From Burkholderia sp. WP9 (GTDB lineage: Bacteria > Pseudomonadota > Gammaproteobacteria > Burkholderiales > Burkholderiaceae): 64,000 bases of DNA. Made by a program: the position numbers and the translations under genes. Where the stretch lies: NCBI RefSeq assembly GCF_900104795.1, contig NZ_FNTG01000005.1, positions 136,869 to 200,868 of the forward strand. Reading direction: 5' to 3'. Below the pieces are notes generated by a model. The model was given only the letters and a program-made list of their open reading frames with translations, was not told the origin of the DNA and did not search any database. Position 1 is the first letter of the stretch. Each line of letters starts with the position of its first letter. Positions 17,589 to 24,611 of this stretch are shown piece by piece.

Positions 17589-18132
17589 GTCAAGCAGTGC
17601 GGGCGTGAGACCGCTGCCTTCGTCGCCCGGCGCGCTGCCGCGAGCCTATCAAACGCTAACCGCAGGTATTGAAGTCGAGCCGTCGGTTTGCATAATTCAG
17701 ATCATTTCTCGGTTTGCCCCCGAGTTTTGGTCGAGGATCGGGAGCAAATTGCTTCGCGCGGCGATTCCGTACGAATGAGTCGTTGCAATTGTATGCAAAC
17801 AATCAGCGAACTGCCGTGATAAACCATTAGGATTGGTAAATTTGACATAAATTAAATGATCAATATTTTATTAAGATTCCTAAAAATTACGAATTCACGA
17901 GACGCGCTTTCAGGAGAAGCGAACGCGTAAGATCGTGCGGAGGCGGTTGGACAATGATGCTGAGGATACCGTCCGCCAGCAGTGCTGTCGCATCACAGGT
18001 AGCAAGGGCATTGCGCTGAGGGCCCCCCCCCCAGCTGCCCGGAGGTGTATCGCGGAATGTACTGGTGCGGAGACGCGGGAGGCGGGGGATGATAATGTCG
18101 CTCAGCCGTCACTTTTTCGATGCGCAACGCGT
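17589..18132. other. Gene-free interval with AT-rich patch
   Basis: No convincing gene. Bases 17770-17900 are unusually AT-rich for this genome and include the ATTTGACATAA site at 17840. A run of nine C occurs near 18022. The rest resembles decayed intergenic sequence. Confidence 0.5.
17840..17870 (+). repeat. AT-rich repeated site, copy D
   Basis: ATTTGACATAAATTAAATG shares its first 11 bases exactly with the copies at 18928, 19694 and (inverted) 29798, and then diverges. It is the weakest of the four. It lies just beyond the 3' end of the first ccdAB pair. Confidence 0.45.
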
Positions 18133-18456
18133 TCAGTAAGCGCCGAATAGCCGATCAAGCGCGGCACTGATTCGGTCCTGTTCACCTTTGAGCGTACCGA
18201 TCGCCGGGCCGAGTTCACTGGTCCGGACCGCGCCGAGAAATGGAGTTTCCAGCAAGAACGGCTCTCCGTCGATCTCGATGATGGGTGAGATATCCTGGGC
18301 AACCTTGCTCGTCGTGTAATTTCCTGCTACGCGCGTCAAGGGAACGACTACGCGTGATATGAGATCGCCGAGATGATCGCTTTGCACGTCCAACAAGAAG
18401 GGTGACTTGATTCTGGATCTTGCCGAAGGGTTGTTGTAAAGGTCAAACCGCGCCAT
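18133..18456 (-). CDS. ccdB: CcdB-family toxin, copy 1
   Basis: A 107-residue CcdB-type toxin beginning MARFDLYNNPSARSR, with LLDVQSDHL, SRVVVPL and the C-terminal LDRLFGAY. Family members poison DNA gyrase through their C-terminal residues. The start overlaps the antitoxin stop by one base (TGATG), the normal coupled arrangement. It is about four-fifths identical by eye to the copy at 30488. Both appear complete, so two functional pairs may coexist. Confidence 0.92.
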   Translation of the reverse strand: MARFDLYNNPSARSRIKSPFLLDVQSDHLGDLISRVVVPLTRVAGNYTTSKVAQDISPIIEIDGEPFLLETPFLGAVRTSELGPAIGTLKGEQDRISAALDRLFGAY

Positions 18457-18743
18457 CAAAACGTCCGATATTCTTCCAAGGGCAAGCCGTCACGCTCGAT
18501 ACGTGCGTTCATTTCGGCGATGAAGTCCGCGTTCATTTCCGCCCAAGCACGAGCCTCGGCCGCCTGGACCTCCTCGCGCAAGCCACGCTCGCTTGCTCGC
18601 GACACGTTGACATCTAGGGCCTTTGCGCGCTCGAGCAGATCCGTGGGTAGCGAGACGTTGGTGGGTTTGCGCGTAACCTTCAATGGCGCCGGCGCTTTTG
18701 CGACCCGCGCCCGGTCAGATTGCGCGATACGTGCATTTGTCAT
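18456..18743 (-). CDS. ccdA: CcdA-family antitoxin, copy 1
   Basis: A 95-residue antitoxin. The ribbon-helix-helix part is KPTNVSLPTDLLERAKALDV followed by NVSRASERGL; the C-terminal toxin-binding tail is DFIAEMNARIERDGLPLEEY. ATG 18743 has the site GGAGTTGCAC, identical to that of the second copy. The first 20 residues are a disordered lead. It should repress its own operon and neutralise CcdB. The promoter carries the ATGCGCAT motif shared with the other copy. Confidence 0.92.
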   Translation of the reverse strand: MTNARIAQSDRARVAKAPAPLKVTRKPTNVSLPTDLLERAKALDVNVSRASERGLREEVQAAEARAWAEMNADFIAEMNARIERDGLPLEEYRTF

Positions 18744-18759
18744 GTGCAACTCCGGTGTG

Positions 18760-18775
18760 CATGAAACATGCGCAT
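18760..18775 (-). promoter_or_regulatory. ccdAB copy 1 operator candidate ATGCGCATGTTTCATG
   Basis: On the minus strand, 16 bases upstream of ccdA, ATGCGCATGTTT is identical to the start of the repeat before the second ccdAB. ATGCGCAT is itself palindromic. The right half (CATGCAC) has drifted compared with the second copy. Confidence 0.55.
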
Positions 18776-18927
18776 ATTCTGCCACAACTTTCGACGCGAG
18801 GTAGGCCGGTTCGGACCGGCTTTTCATCCATTAAGCCTACCGAAACTTCGGCTGCTAGGCCATCGGTATGCCATGGGGCGCGTGGCTCCCAGTAGAGGCC
18901 GTCGAAAGCCGCGTCATGCACCATAGC

Positions 18928-18960
18928 ATTTGACATAACATAATTTGCCCCTAATTTTTA
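18928..18960 (+). repeat. AT-rich repeated site, copy A
   Basis: ATTTGACATAACATAATTT followed by GCCCCTAATTTTTA. The first 19 bases are identical to the inverted copy upstream of the recombinase trio (29798), and the GCCCCTA extension is shared with copy B. It precedes parD by about 75 bases. It may be a recombination site; TTGACA could also be a -35 element, though no good -10 follows at 17 bases. Confidence 0.65.
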
Positions 18961-19001
18961 TTTATCCGCCACTCAAACAGTTGTCCGCCATCGTCGATGG
19001 G

Positions 19002-19020
19002 AGTAGGATTAAATCCTACT
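19002..19020. promoter_or_regulatory. parDE operator, palindrome AGTAGGATTAAATCCTACT
   Basis: A perfect 9+1+9 palindrome immediately before the parD ribosome site (GAAGGAG at 19021). ParD antitoxins repress their own promoters by binding such palindromes through the ribbon-helix-helix domain, so this is almost certainly its operator. Confidence 0.7.
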
Positions 19021-19033
19021 GAAGGAGATCGTC

Positions 19034-19303
19034 GTGCGAACCACACAGCAGTTAAGTATCACGTTGCCCAATGAAATGGCGGAGTTCGTCCGGGAGAAAG
19101 TTGCTCGTGGCGACTATGCATCCGACAGCGAAGTGCTGCGCGATGCGCTTCGCGCGCTGCGCGAGCGCGACCGTGCAATTGAAGCGTGGCTGCAAGATGA
19201 AGTTGTCCCCGCCGCGAAGGCACTTCGCGAAAATCCCGACCGGGCGCTGTCTGCTGAAGACGTCCGGACAGAACTTGCCAAAGCACGTGCGGGCCGCGGA
19301 TAA
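19034..19303 (+). CDS. parD: ParD-family antitoxin
   Basis: An 89-residue antitoxin starting with GTG 19034, seven bases after GAAGGAG. QLSITLPNEMAEFVREKVA and DYASDSEVLRDALRALRERD form the ribbon-helix-helix fold; the C-terminal tail AEDVRTELAKARAGRG should wrap the toxin. Length and motifs are typical. It is followed directly by the ParE frame. It sits between two copies of the AT-rich site and under a clear palindromic operator. Confidence 0.9.
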   Translation: MRTTQQLSITLPNEMAEFVREKVARGDYASDSEVLRDALRALRERDRAIEAWLQDEVVPAAKALRENPDRALSAEDVRTELAKARAGRG

Positions 19304-19308
19304 CTTAG

Positions 19309-19638
19309 AGCATCCAGTTTGCTCCCGAAGCACTGACGCAACTGCAGGTCCTGGAACAACGCATAGCTGACGCCGGCGCGCCGGTTGCCGGAGCACGATA
19401 TGTTGATGCAATCGTCGACTACTGTCTGAAGCTGCAGATATTTCCAGAACGCGGAGTCTCCCGCGAAGATCTGATTCCGGGTTTGCGAATCACGCATTTT
19501 CGCAAACGAGCAATCATTGCGTACATCGTGGACAGCGCCCACGTATCCATCGTCGGCGTGTTTTACGGTGGGCAAGACTACGAGTCCGCGCTCAATCCGG
19601 ACGACGATAGACGGTTGCCACCTCAAACGGCTGACTGA
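19309..19638 (+). pseudogene. parE: ParE-family toxin frame without a standard start codon
   Basis: A ParE-like reading frame follows parD: IQFAPEALTQLQVLEQRIAD, then DAIVDYCLKLQIFPERG, LRITHFRKRAIIAYIVD and VFYGGQDYESALNPDDD, ending at TGA 19636. It is complete for the family from its second or third residue. The codons before it read TAG AGC ATC CAG, so no ATG, GTG or TTG is available; TAG stands where a start would be expected (for example ATGAGCATCCAG). The toxin is therefore probably silent, or starts at ATC, which would be exceptional. It is missed by ordinary gene callers. Confidence 0.7.
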
Positions 19639-19693
19639 AGGCGAAGCTGGGTTGCCGCGATCCAGATCCAGATTCGTCAAACGAGACTCCAAT

Positions 19694-19726
19694 ATTTGAC
19701 ATAATGTTAATTGCCCCTATTTTAGG
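19694..19726 (+). repeat. AT-rich repeated site, copy B
   Basis: ATTTGACATAATGTTAATT followed by GCCCCTATTTTAGG, in direct orientation with copy A 766 bases away; parDE lies exactly between the two. CCCTA-TTT-TAGGG forms a short inverted repeat at its right end. Confidence 0.65.
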
Positions 19727-19837
19727 GTCGAATCGCGTTGACGCTCCCGGACGGATTCTGGCTTGCGCGCCAAGCTTGCAATCCCAAGGCGGGATCTCGG
19801 AACCGTGGATTTCCACCCAAGGTCTGCAGATGCTATA

Positions 19838-19859
19838 TTTGATGCAGTTTAGCATCAAA
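19838..19859. promoter_or_regulatory. vapBC operator TTTGATGC-N6-GCATCAAA
   Basis: A perfect 8-base inverted repeat with six-base spacer directly before the vapB ribosome site. Type II antitoxins repress at such sites; symmetry and position make this the likely operator. Confidence 0.65.
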
Positions 19860-19870
19860 TGGGAGTCACC

Positions 19871-20074
19871 ATGCGGACCACTGTTACGATCGACGATACT
19901 CTTTACGAGCGCGCGCTTGAGCTTGCTGATCCCGAGATGGATAAATCTGATCTGTTTCGGGTGGCGATGCAAACCTTTATTCGGGTTCAGGCGGGAAAAC
20001 GTCTCGCAGCCCTTGGGGGTACCGTGCCCGATATGCCTGACATCCCGCGGCGCCGCTCGGAGCTATCGTCTTAA
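19871..20074 (+). CDS. vapB: VapB-family antitoxin (type II)
   Basis: A 67-residue antitoxin, [20 protein letters not shown] followed by [20 protein letters not shown] and the [11 protein letters not shown] tail, of the VapB/DUF2191 kind. ATG 19871 is five bases after GGGAG; an in-frame ATG at 19859 lies in the operator and is less likely. Its stop overlaps the toxin start (TAATG). It binds the neighbouring PIN toxin and the operator upstream. Confidence 0.88.
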   Translation: MRTTVTIDDTLYERALELADPEMDKSDLFRVAMQTFIRVQAGKRLAALGGTVPDMPDIPRRRSELSS

Positions 20075-20454
20075 TGAGCGTCCTCATCGATACATCGGTA
20101 TGGGTTGATCACTTCCGTCAGGTTAATCGGAGACTTGTTCAACTGGTCACCAGTGATGAGGCACTTACACATCCAGTCGTGATTCTTGAACTCGCTTGCG
20201 GCACACCGCCTGCACCCCGGGCACGAACGCTTCACGACATCGGACTGCTGCAGCATACGAAGCACGCAACATGGACCGAGGTGATGGAGCTTATCGAGGC
20301 GAAGCAGTTCTACGGTCGAGGCTGCGGTAGCAGCGACTTGACGTTGCTCGCGTCGACTTTAATGACTCCTGGCGCGTTGCTGTGGACGCTGGACAAAAGA
20401 CTGAGCCAGCTCGCTCGCCAACTCGACGTCGCGTATATGTACGACGTTCACTAA
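20074..20454 (+). CDS. vapC: VapC-family PIN-domain ribonuclease toxin
   Basis: A 126-residue PIN domain. The acidic metal-binding residues are visible: Asp6 in VLIDTSVWVDHFR, Glu in VILELACGT, Asp in GCGSSDLTLLAST and Asp in LWTLDKRLSQLA. Size and motif spacing fit VapC, whose members cleave tRNA or rRNA. Complete, and coupled to vapB by one base. Part of the toxin-antitoxin run between site B and the recombinase genes. Confidence 0.92.
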   Translation: MSVLIDTSVWVDHFRQVNRRLVQLVTSDEALTHPVVILELACGTPPAPRARTLHDIGLLQHTKHATWTEVMELIEAKQFYGRGCGSSDLTLLASTLMTPGALLWTLDKRLSQLARQLDVAYMYDVH

Positions 20455-20811
20455 GCATCCGGTTGGCGAGAGAAACACATGTCCATCTTCGCCGGATCAG
20501 CCTATCGCTGCGCAAAGCCATGAGGCCCTGGCGGGTCAAGCCGGCGCCGCATCCACTTTCGCTCGGGGCGGAAGGCGCGCCAGTCGCGAATTCTGCTCCG
20601 GAAGGGAGTGGAAGATGCCTCGCATGAAGCAAGCTAAACGGCACTGCCAACATGGCGACCGACGAAGATTGCCAAACTGCAGCGTATGTTGTGAATGGGC
20701 AGCTCGAGCCCCGATGGCCGATCACATTCGGCCGCTGCCTGATCCAGAACTTTCCATAAAACTGATTAGTCTATTTTCGGTCTGAATCATGCGCCCAACG
20801 GAGAATCAGAA
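20455..20811. other. Gene-free interval
   Basis: No gene recognised. Several short frames look like decayed sequence. None of the AT-rich sites found elsewhere in the island occurs here. Confidence 0.5.
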
Positions 20812-21075
20812 ATGCGCCTGGCGGATCACGTAAAGCCAATCAGCTACCTGAAAAGCGATGCAGGGCAGATCGTCAAGGATTTGACGGCTTCTGGTGAGCC
20901 GCTGCTCATTACGCAGAATGGCGAGGCGAAGCACGTTGTGCAGGACGTGCAGAGCTACGAAGACACCCAGCAAACGCTGGCGCTGCTCACGATACTGGCC
21001 TTAGGCCAGAAGGACATCGAGCAGGGAAAATTCAAGGATGCTGATGATTTTCTTGCAGAGCTCTGCCGACCTTGA
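20812..21075 (+). CDS. Phd/YefM-family antitoxin
   Basis: An 87-residue antitoxin. MRLADHVKPISYLKSDAGQI opens the Phd/YefM DNA-binding fold and GEPLLITQNGEAKHVVQDVQ is the conserved middle strand pair; the C-terminal helix (ALGQKDIEQGKFKDADDFL) would bind the toxin. ATG 20812 follows GGAGA. The toxin gene begins 21 bases after its stop. Intact and typical in length. Confidence 0.9.
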   Translation: MRLADHVKPISYLKSDAGQIVKDLTASGEPLLITQNGEAKHVVQDVQSYEDTQQTLALLTILALGQKDIEQGKFKDADDFLAELCRP

Positions 21076-21096
21076 TCAGCAGGAGAAAATCCGCTG

Positions 21097-21438
21097 ATGG
21101 AGCAGGCGAAGCTGATGCTCCTGATTCTCGACGAGGCGGAGGAGGATACGAAGGACTTGCGCCGCTATATCCTCAAAAGCTTCGGTGTCGAGACGTGGAA
21201 GCACGCGTACGCGGAATTGACCATAACATTTGGCAATATCCGGCAGTTCCTTCAGAACGGTTATGTCCCGACGGAGCTTGCAGATTTCGGCGGTCTGAAT
21301 TTCCGGGAAGCCTTGAGCAGACAGAACCGGACTATCTATGAGGTGTGCGACGACACGATTTACATCCACGTCGTCGCCGATACCCGCCGCGATCTGCGAA
21401 CACTTCTTCAGAAACGACTATTGCGTTCTCGCTGGTAA
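21097..21438 (+). CDS. RelE/ParE-family toxin
   Basis: A 113-residue toxin of the RelE/ParE fold. LILDEAEEDTKDLRRYILKS is the first helix pair; FREALSRQNRTIYEVCDDTI and YIHVVADTRRDLRTLLQKRL form the core strands and last helix. ATG 21097 has AGGAGA ten bases before it. Forms a pair with the upstream Phd-type antitoxin. Whether it cuts mRNA (RelE) or targets gyrase (ParE) cannot be told from sequence alone. Confidence 0.88.
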   Translation: MEQAKLMLLILDEAEEDTKDLRRYILKSFGVETWKHAYAELTITFGNIRQFLQNGYVPTELADFGGLNFREALSRQNRTIYEVCDDTIYIHVVADTRRDLRTLLQKRLLRSRW

Positions 21439-21789
21439 ATTCGGCTTTATAGATAGGTGTCTGGACGCTGCCATGCCGGGTCAGTCGCCAGACGGTGGTA
21501 CACACGTATTCCCGAAAAGGCTCACCACAACGGGGAATGGTGATTTCAAATACGCAACTAACTGTCTGTGCCGATTGTTTACACACCAAAACAAAAAACC
21601 GCCTGCAACAGGTTAGCCGTCTGAAAAATAACGGGCACGTACGTCGCCGGCGGTTATCGATAACCGATACTTGGTGAAGCTGGACCGTTTCGTCATTGAC
21701 GATTGCGCTGATTCCAACTTCTGGTAGATTTATTGCTGAGCGGCGCAGTACAACTACCAAGACCGCGAGTGATATCGTCGAGGTATGTC
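21439..21789. other. Gene-free interval
   Basis: About 350 bases with no supported gene; includes tgttatcg-type short repeats (cggttatcgataaccg at about 21651-21666 is a 16-base palindrome) but nothing that I can assign. Confidence 0.5.
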
Positions 21790-22059
21790 ATGGAAGTTCT
21801 TGATGGCGCGGCCGCCGTCTCGCCGGACGGAAGCGCTGTGGTTTTCATGTTGTCGATCCGCGGCCGCGAGGTTGAAGGCGCAATTGCGCGCGGCGCACTC
21901 GAAGATCATTTCTGGTTAGCGCGAAGCGCTGACCCGGCGCGTACGCTCAAAGCATTTGAAAACGGTCGCAACCGCATCGTCGCGGTCGCACAAAGAAAAT
22001 TGCTAGCGCGACCTGATGAGCCGCTGAGGCTGACTGCGAACGACTTTGTGGTCAGGTAA
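21790..22059 (+). CDS. DUF1488-family protein
   Basis: An 89-residue protein: GSAVVFMLSIRGREVEGAIA, then LEDHFWLARSADPARTLKAF, NRNRI-type NGRNRIVAVAQRKLLAR and LTANDF at the end. This follows the pattern of DUF1488, a family of unknown function common in Burkholderiales. I prefer ATG 21790; an upstream in-frame extension to 21733 has weaker composition. It converges on the YhcG-like gene. Role unknown. Confidence 0.72.
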   Translation: MEVLDGAAAVSPDGSAVVFMLSIRGREVEGAIARGALEDHFWLARSADPARTLKAFENGRNRIVAVAQRKLLARPDEPLRLTANDFVVR

Positions 22060-22110
22060 CCGACGGTTGCCTGACGTTTGGTTGAGAGGAGAGTGGGGCG
22101 CTGACAAATC

Positions 22111-23160
22111 CTACGTGCCTGGGTCAGGAAGATCGGGCCGCAATTCCGCCTCAATCTGGTCAATGGTGGGCAAATCCGTCTCCAGTGATTCCGGTACCTC
22201 GCGCATGAACTGGTATTCGGCGACACCCATTGGCTTGACTACGCCGCGCAACGCATATTCCGCCACGAGCCGGTTCTTTTCCTTGCACAGCAGCAGACCG
22301 ATGGTCGGCTGGTCTTGCTCTGCCTTGACCTGCGCGTCAATAGCCGAAAGGTAGAAGTTCAACTGGCCTGCGTACTCGGGTTTGAACGGCGTCGTTTTCA
22401 GCTCGACAACGACATAGCAACGCAGTTTGAGATGGTAGAAAAGTAGATCGATGAGAAACTCATCGCCGCCTACCTCCAGCCGGTACTGACGCCCTACGAA
22501 AGCGAACCCGGCGCCCAGCTCGAGCAGGAAACGCGTGATGTGCTGGGTGAGCGCGCGCTCGATGTCGCGCTCCTGCGCGCTTTCTGTGAGGCCAAGGAAG
22601 TCGAAGATATAAGGATCCTTGAGCACGTCGCGTGCGAGATCCGACTGCGCTGGAGGCAGCCGCTCGGCAAAATTGGTCACGGCCTTGCCGGTACGGTTGT
22701 GGGCGGCGGTCTCGATCTGCATGGTCAGTACACTGCGTGACCAGCCGTGCTCAAGCGATTTTCCAGCGTACCAGAGCCGTTGGGCGGAGTCGTCCAGCTT
22801 GTCGAGCAGCGTCACCACGTGCGACCACGGTAATTGTGCAACGGGTTGTTGCACAAATTCCGGCTGTGGAAAGGCTTGCGCGAGCGCGCGCATGTACTTG
22901 AGGTTGCGTGGCGAGAAGCCGCGCATGTCGGGAAACGCCGCCTTGAGATCCCGCGCGAGCCGGTCGACAACACCCGCGCCCCAGCCCTGTTTCTGCTGCC
23001 TGTCGAGAATGTCGCGGCCGATCTGCCAATACAGTGCGACCAGTTCGCGATTGACGCTGGCTACCGCGCGCTGCCGTGCGCGCTCGACGCGCTGCTTGAG
23101 TTCGGCGAGCCAGTGGCGATAGTCCTCTCCCCACACGGGAGTATCTGGATCTTTGGTCAT
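22111..23160 (-). CDS. YhcG/DUF1016-family PDDEXK nuclease-domain protein, copy 1 (intact)
   Basis: A 349-residue protein of the YhcG family. The N-terminal DUF1016 part has VNRELVALYWQIGRDILDRQ and PRNLKYMRALAQAFPQ; the C-terminal PDDEXK nuclease part has GRQYRLEVGGDEFLIDLLFY followed by CYVVVELKT, giving the D...E-x-K active-site pattern. Start ATG 23160. Complete length. Members are associated with mobile islands and are suspected to act in defence or in DNA processing. A second, truncated relative lies at 40856-41879. Confidence 0.9.
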   Translation of the reverse strand: MTKDPDTPVWGEDYRHWLAELKQRVERARQRAVASVNRELVALYWQIGRDILDRQQKQGWGAGVVDRLARDLKAAFPDMRGFSPRNLKYMRALAQAFPQPEFVQQPVAQLPWSHVVTLLDKLDDSAQRLWYAGKSLEHGWSRSVLTMQIETAAHNRTGKAVTNFAERLPPAQSDLARDVLKDPYIFDFLGLTESAQERDIERALTQHITRFLLELGAGFAFVGRQYRLEVGGDEFLIDLLFYHLKLRCYVVVELKTTPFKPEYAGQLNFYLSAIDAQVKAEQDQPTIGLLLCKEKNRLVAEYALRGVVKPMGVAEYQFMREVPESLETDLPTIDQIEAELRPDLPDPGT

Positions 23161-23491
23161 TCGTTTGGTCGGTGGGCGCCGTGATTGCGCTCTAAAAAGA
23201 AATTATCTTGGGAGGATTGGCAATCGGCAAGGCGGAACGGGCGAAGTAAATTCGGATTATAGCGTCGAACCCTGTTAAAATTGTTGAATCTTGGCACCTA
23301 TGGTGTGGTGTTGCGTTGGTTTGGTTTTTCAGGTTTTGTTATATTTCAACGGGTAAGGCGGCCGACTTATCCACAGGATATCCACATTTTCAGGCATTTC
23401 CTGTTGCGTGCCGGTAGCACGAACATTTGTTGCGTCGATACTTCTCTGAAGGCGCAACGGGATAGATCCCGGCATCAGGATATTCCCAGCC
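23161..23491. other. Gene-free interval
   Basis: About 330 bases, somewhat AT-richer than average, likely holding the promoter of the YhcG-like gene on the minus strand. No other feature recognised. Confidence 0.5.
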
Positions 23492-24013
23492 TCAGTGTTG
23501 CGCTCCTGTCGGCGCCGAGTACATCTTTGATTTCACACCCAATTCCCACAGCATGTCGATGGTCCTGAGATACGTCGCAACGTTCTCGGCCGAACTGTGG
23601 ATGATCGAATGATCATGGCCGTCAGCGCTGTCGACTTTCGCCGACCATGGGTCTTCCAGGCACTGGCAGATGTCGTTGATGTCGTCGCTATACTGCGTCA
23701 GGGTTTCGGGAGCCCAATTGCGCACAACATCGGGGGCCAGGAGCACCGAGAGCGTGCCTTTCCGCTCGCCGATATACCGTACCGGCGCGAGCAGGCCACT
23801 GATGTAGAGCACCATAATCGCGTCGATCACGCGATCGTCATGATCCTCATCCCAGATGATGGCGAAGTCGAGGAACGCGCAACGATCGAGCCGGTTCATA
23901 AACTCGTCGTGCCAGACCGGTGCCCGCAGAACAGAGTAGTGAGTTCCCTTGCCTAGATTGCCCACGGGGCGTGTTTCATCGTGCAGGGTCTGGAAGAAGG
24001 GGCAATAGGACAC
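23492..24013 (-). CDS. Hypothetical protein beside the recombinase operon
   Basis: A 173-residue protein I do not recognise. GTG 24013 follows GAAAGGA at good spacing. The sequence is acidic and globular-looking (FLDFAIIWDEDHDDRVIDAI, then DINDICQCLEDPWSAKVDS and HDHSIIHSSAENVATYLRTI). No signal peptide or membrane helix. It is co-oriented with the recombinase operon, about 100 bases downstream of the coiled-coil gene, so it may be cargo or an accessory. Function unknown. Confidence 0.6.
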   Translation of the reverse strand: MSYCPFFQTLHDETRPVGNLGKGTHYSVLRAPVWHDEFMNRLDRCAFLDFAIIWDEDHDDRVIDAIMVLYISGLLAPVRYIGERKGTLSVLLAPDVVRNWAPETLTQYSDDINDICQCLEDPWSAKVDSADGHDHSIIHSSAENVATYLRTIDMLWELGVKSKMYSAPTGAQH

Positions 24014-24110
24014 GTGATATTCCTTTCGGGAGAGAGGCGGTTTCCACCGCAGAACGCAGCCATTTCGTGGCGGCAGGGATCATGCAAACATTGTCACGCC
24101 AACCAGACAG

Positions 24111-24611
24111 TCATCCACGCTTTGTTTCTCCCCGGCGCTTGGGACTCTCCGCCGGCATTGGAGATACTGTCGCTTCAGGTATCGCGCCAAGCTCCACAAG
24201 TTTGTCCCGTGCGTCGCGATACTGTTCATAGAACCTGGCCCACTTGCTGAAGCCGCCGAGTTCGCCGACGGCGCGCAACATTGCAAGGTGGGAAGCGGTC
24301 AGTAGTTGCACCGTTGCTTCGAGTTCTGCAATCCTGATGTCCTTGTCGGCGAGCGATGCCGCGGTGTCGGCGCTGGACCGCTTCGCGACGCGGCCACGCC
24401 AGCGCCGGTACTCGGACTGCCGCTGCTGATATTCGGCGAGGAGCTTGCTTCGGGACTCGCTACGGGTGATCGACGACGCCGCGTTGATGGACGGGTGCAG
24501 CCGCGCGACAGCGCGAGCCGTGATGTCTTCATTCTCGGCCAGCAGCGTTTCGAGAATCTCGCGCATCTGGTTGTCGTCGCTGGACGGCGTGGTCTCGTTA
24601 GGTTCAGTCAT
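24111..24611 (-). CDS. Coiled-coil accessory protein of the recombinase trio (TnpC-like)
   Basis: A 166-residue protein from ATG 24611, with GGAG upstream, overlapping the 774-residue recombinase by eight bases. It shows a helical ITARAVARLHPSINAASSIT start, a basic stretch RRWRGRVAKR, a coiled coil (DKDIRIAELEATVQLL) and a conserved end GGFSKWARFYEQYRDARDKL. The arrangement, a small coiled-coil protein after large tyrosine recombinases, matches TnpC of Tn554, which helps choose orientation and efficiency of insertion. Homology is inferred from position and shape. Confidence 0.65.
   Translation of the reverse strand: MTEPNETTPSSDDNQMREILETLLAENEDITARAVARLHPSINAASSITRSESRSKLLAEYQQRQSEYRRWRGRVAKRSSADTAASLADKDIRIAELEATVQLLTASHLAMLRAVGELGGFSKWARFYEQYRDARDKLVELGAIPEATVSPMPAESPKRRGETKRG

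Noticed and set aside
20382..20627. An 81-codon plus-strand frame after vapC
   Set aside because: It starts within vapC, is Arg/Pro-rich, and lacks a ribosome site; typical decayed intergenic sequence.
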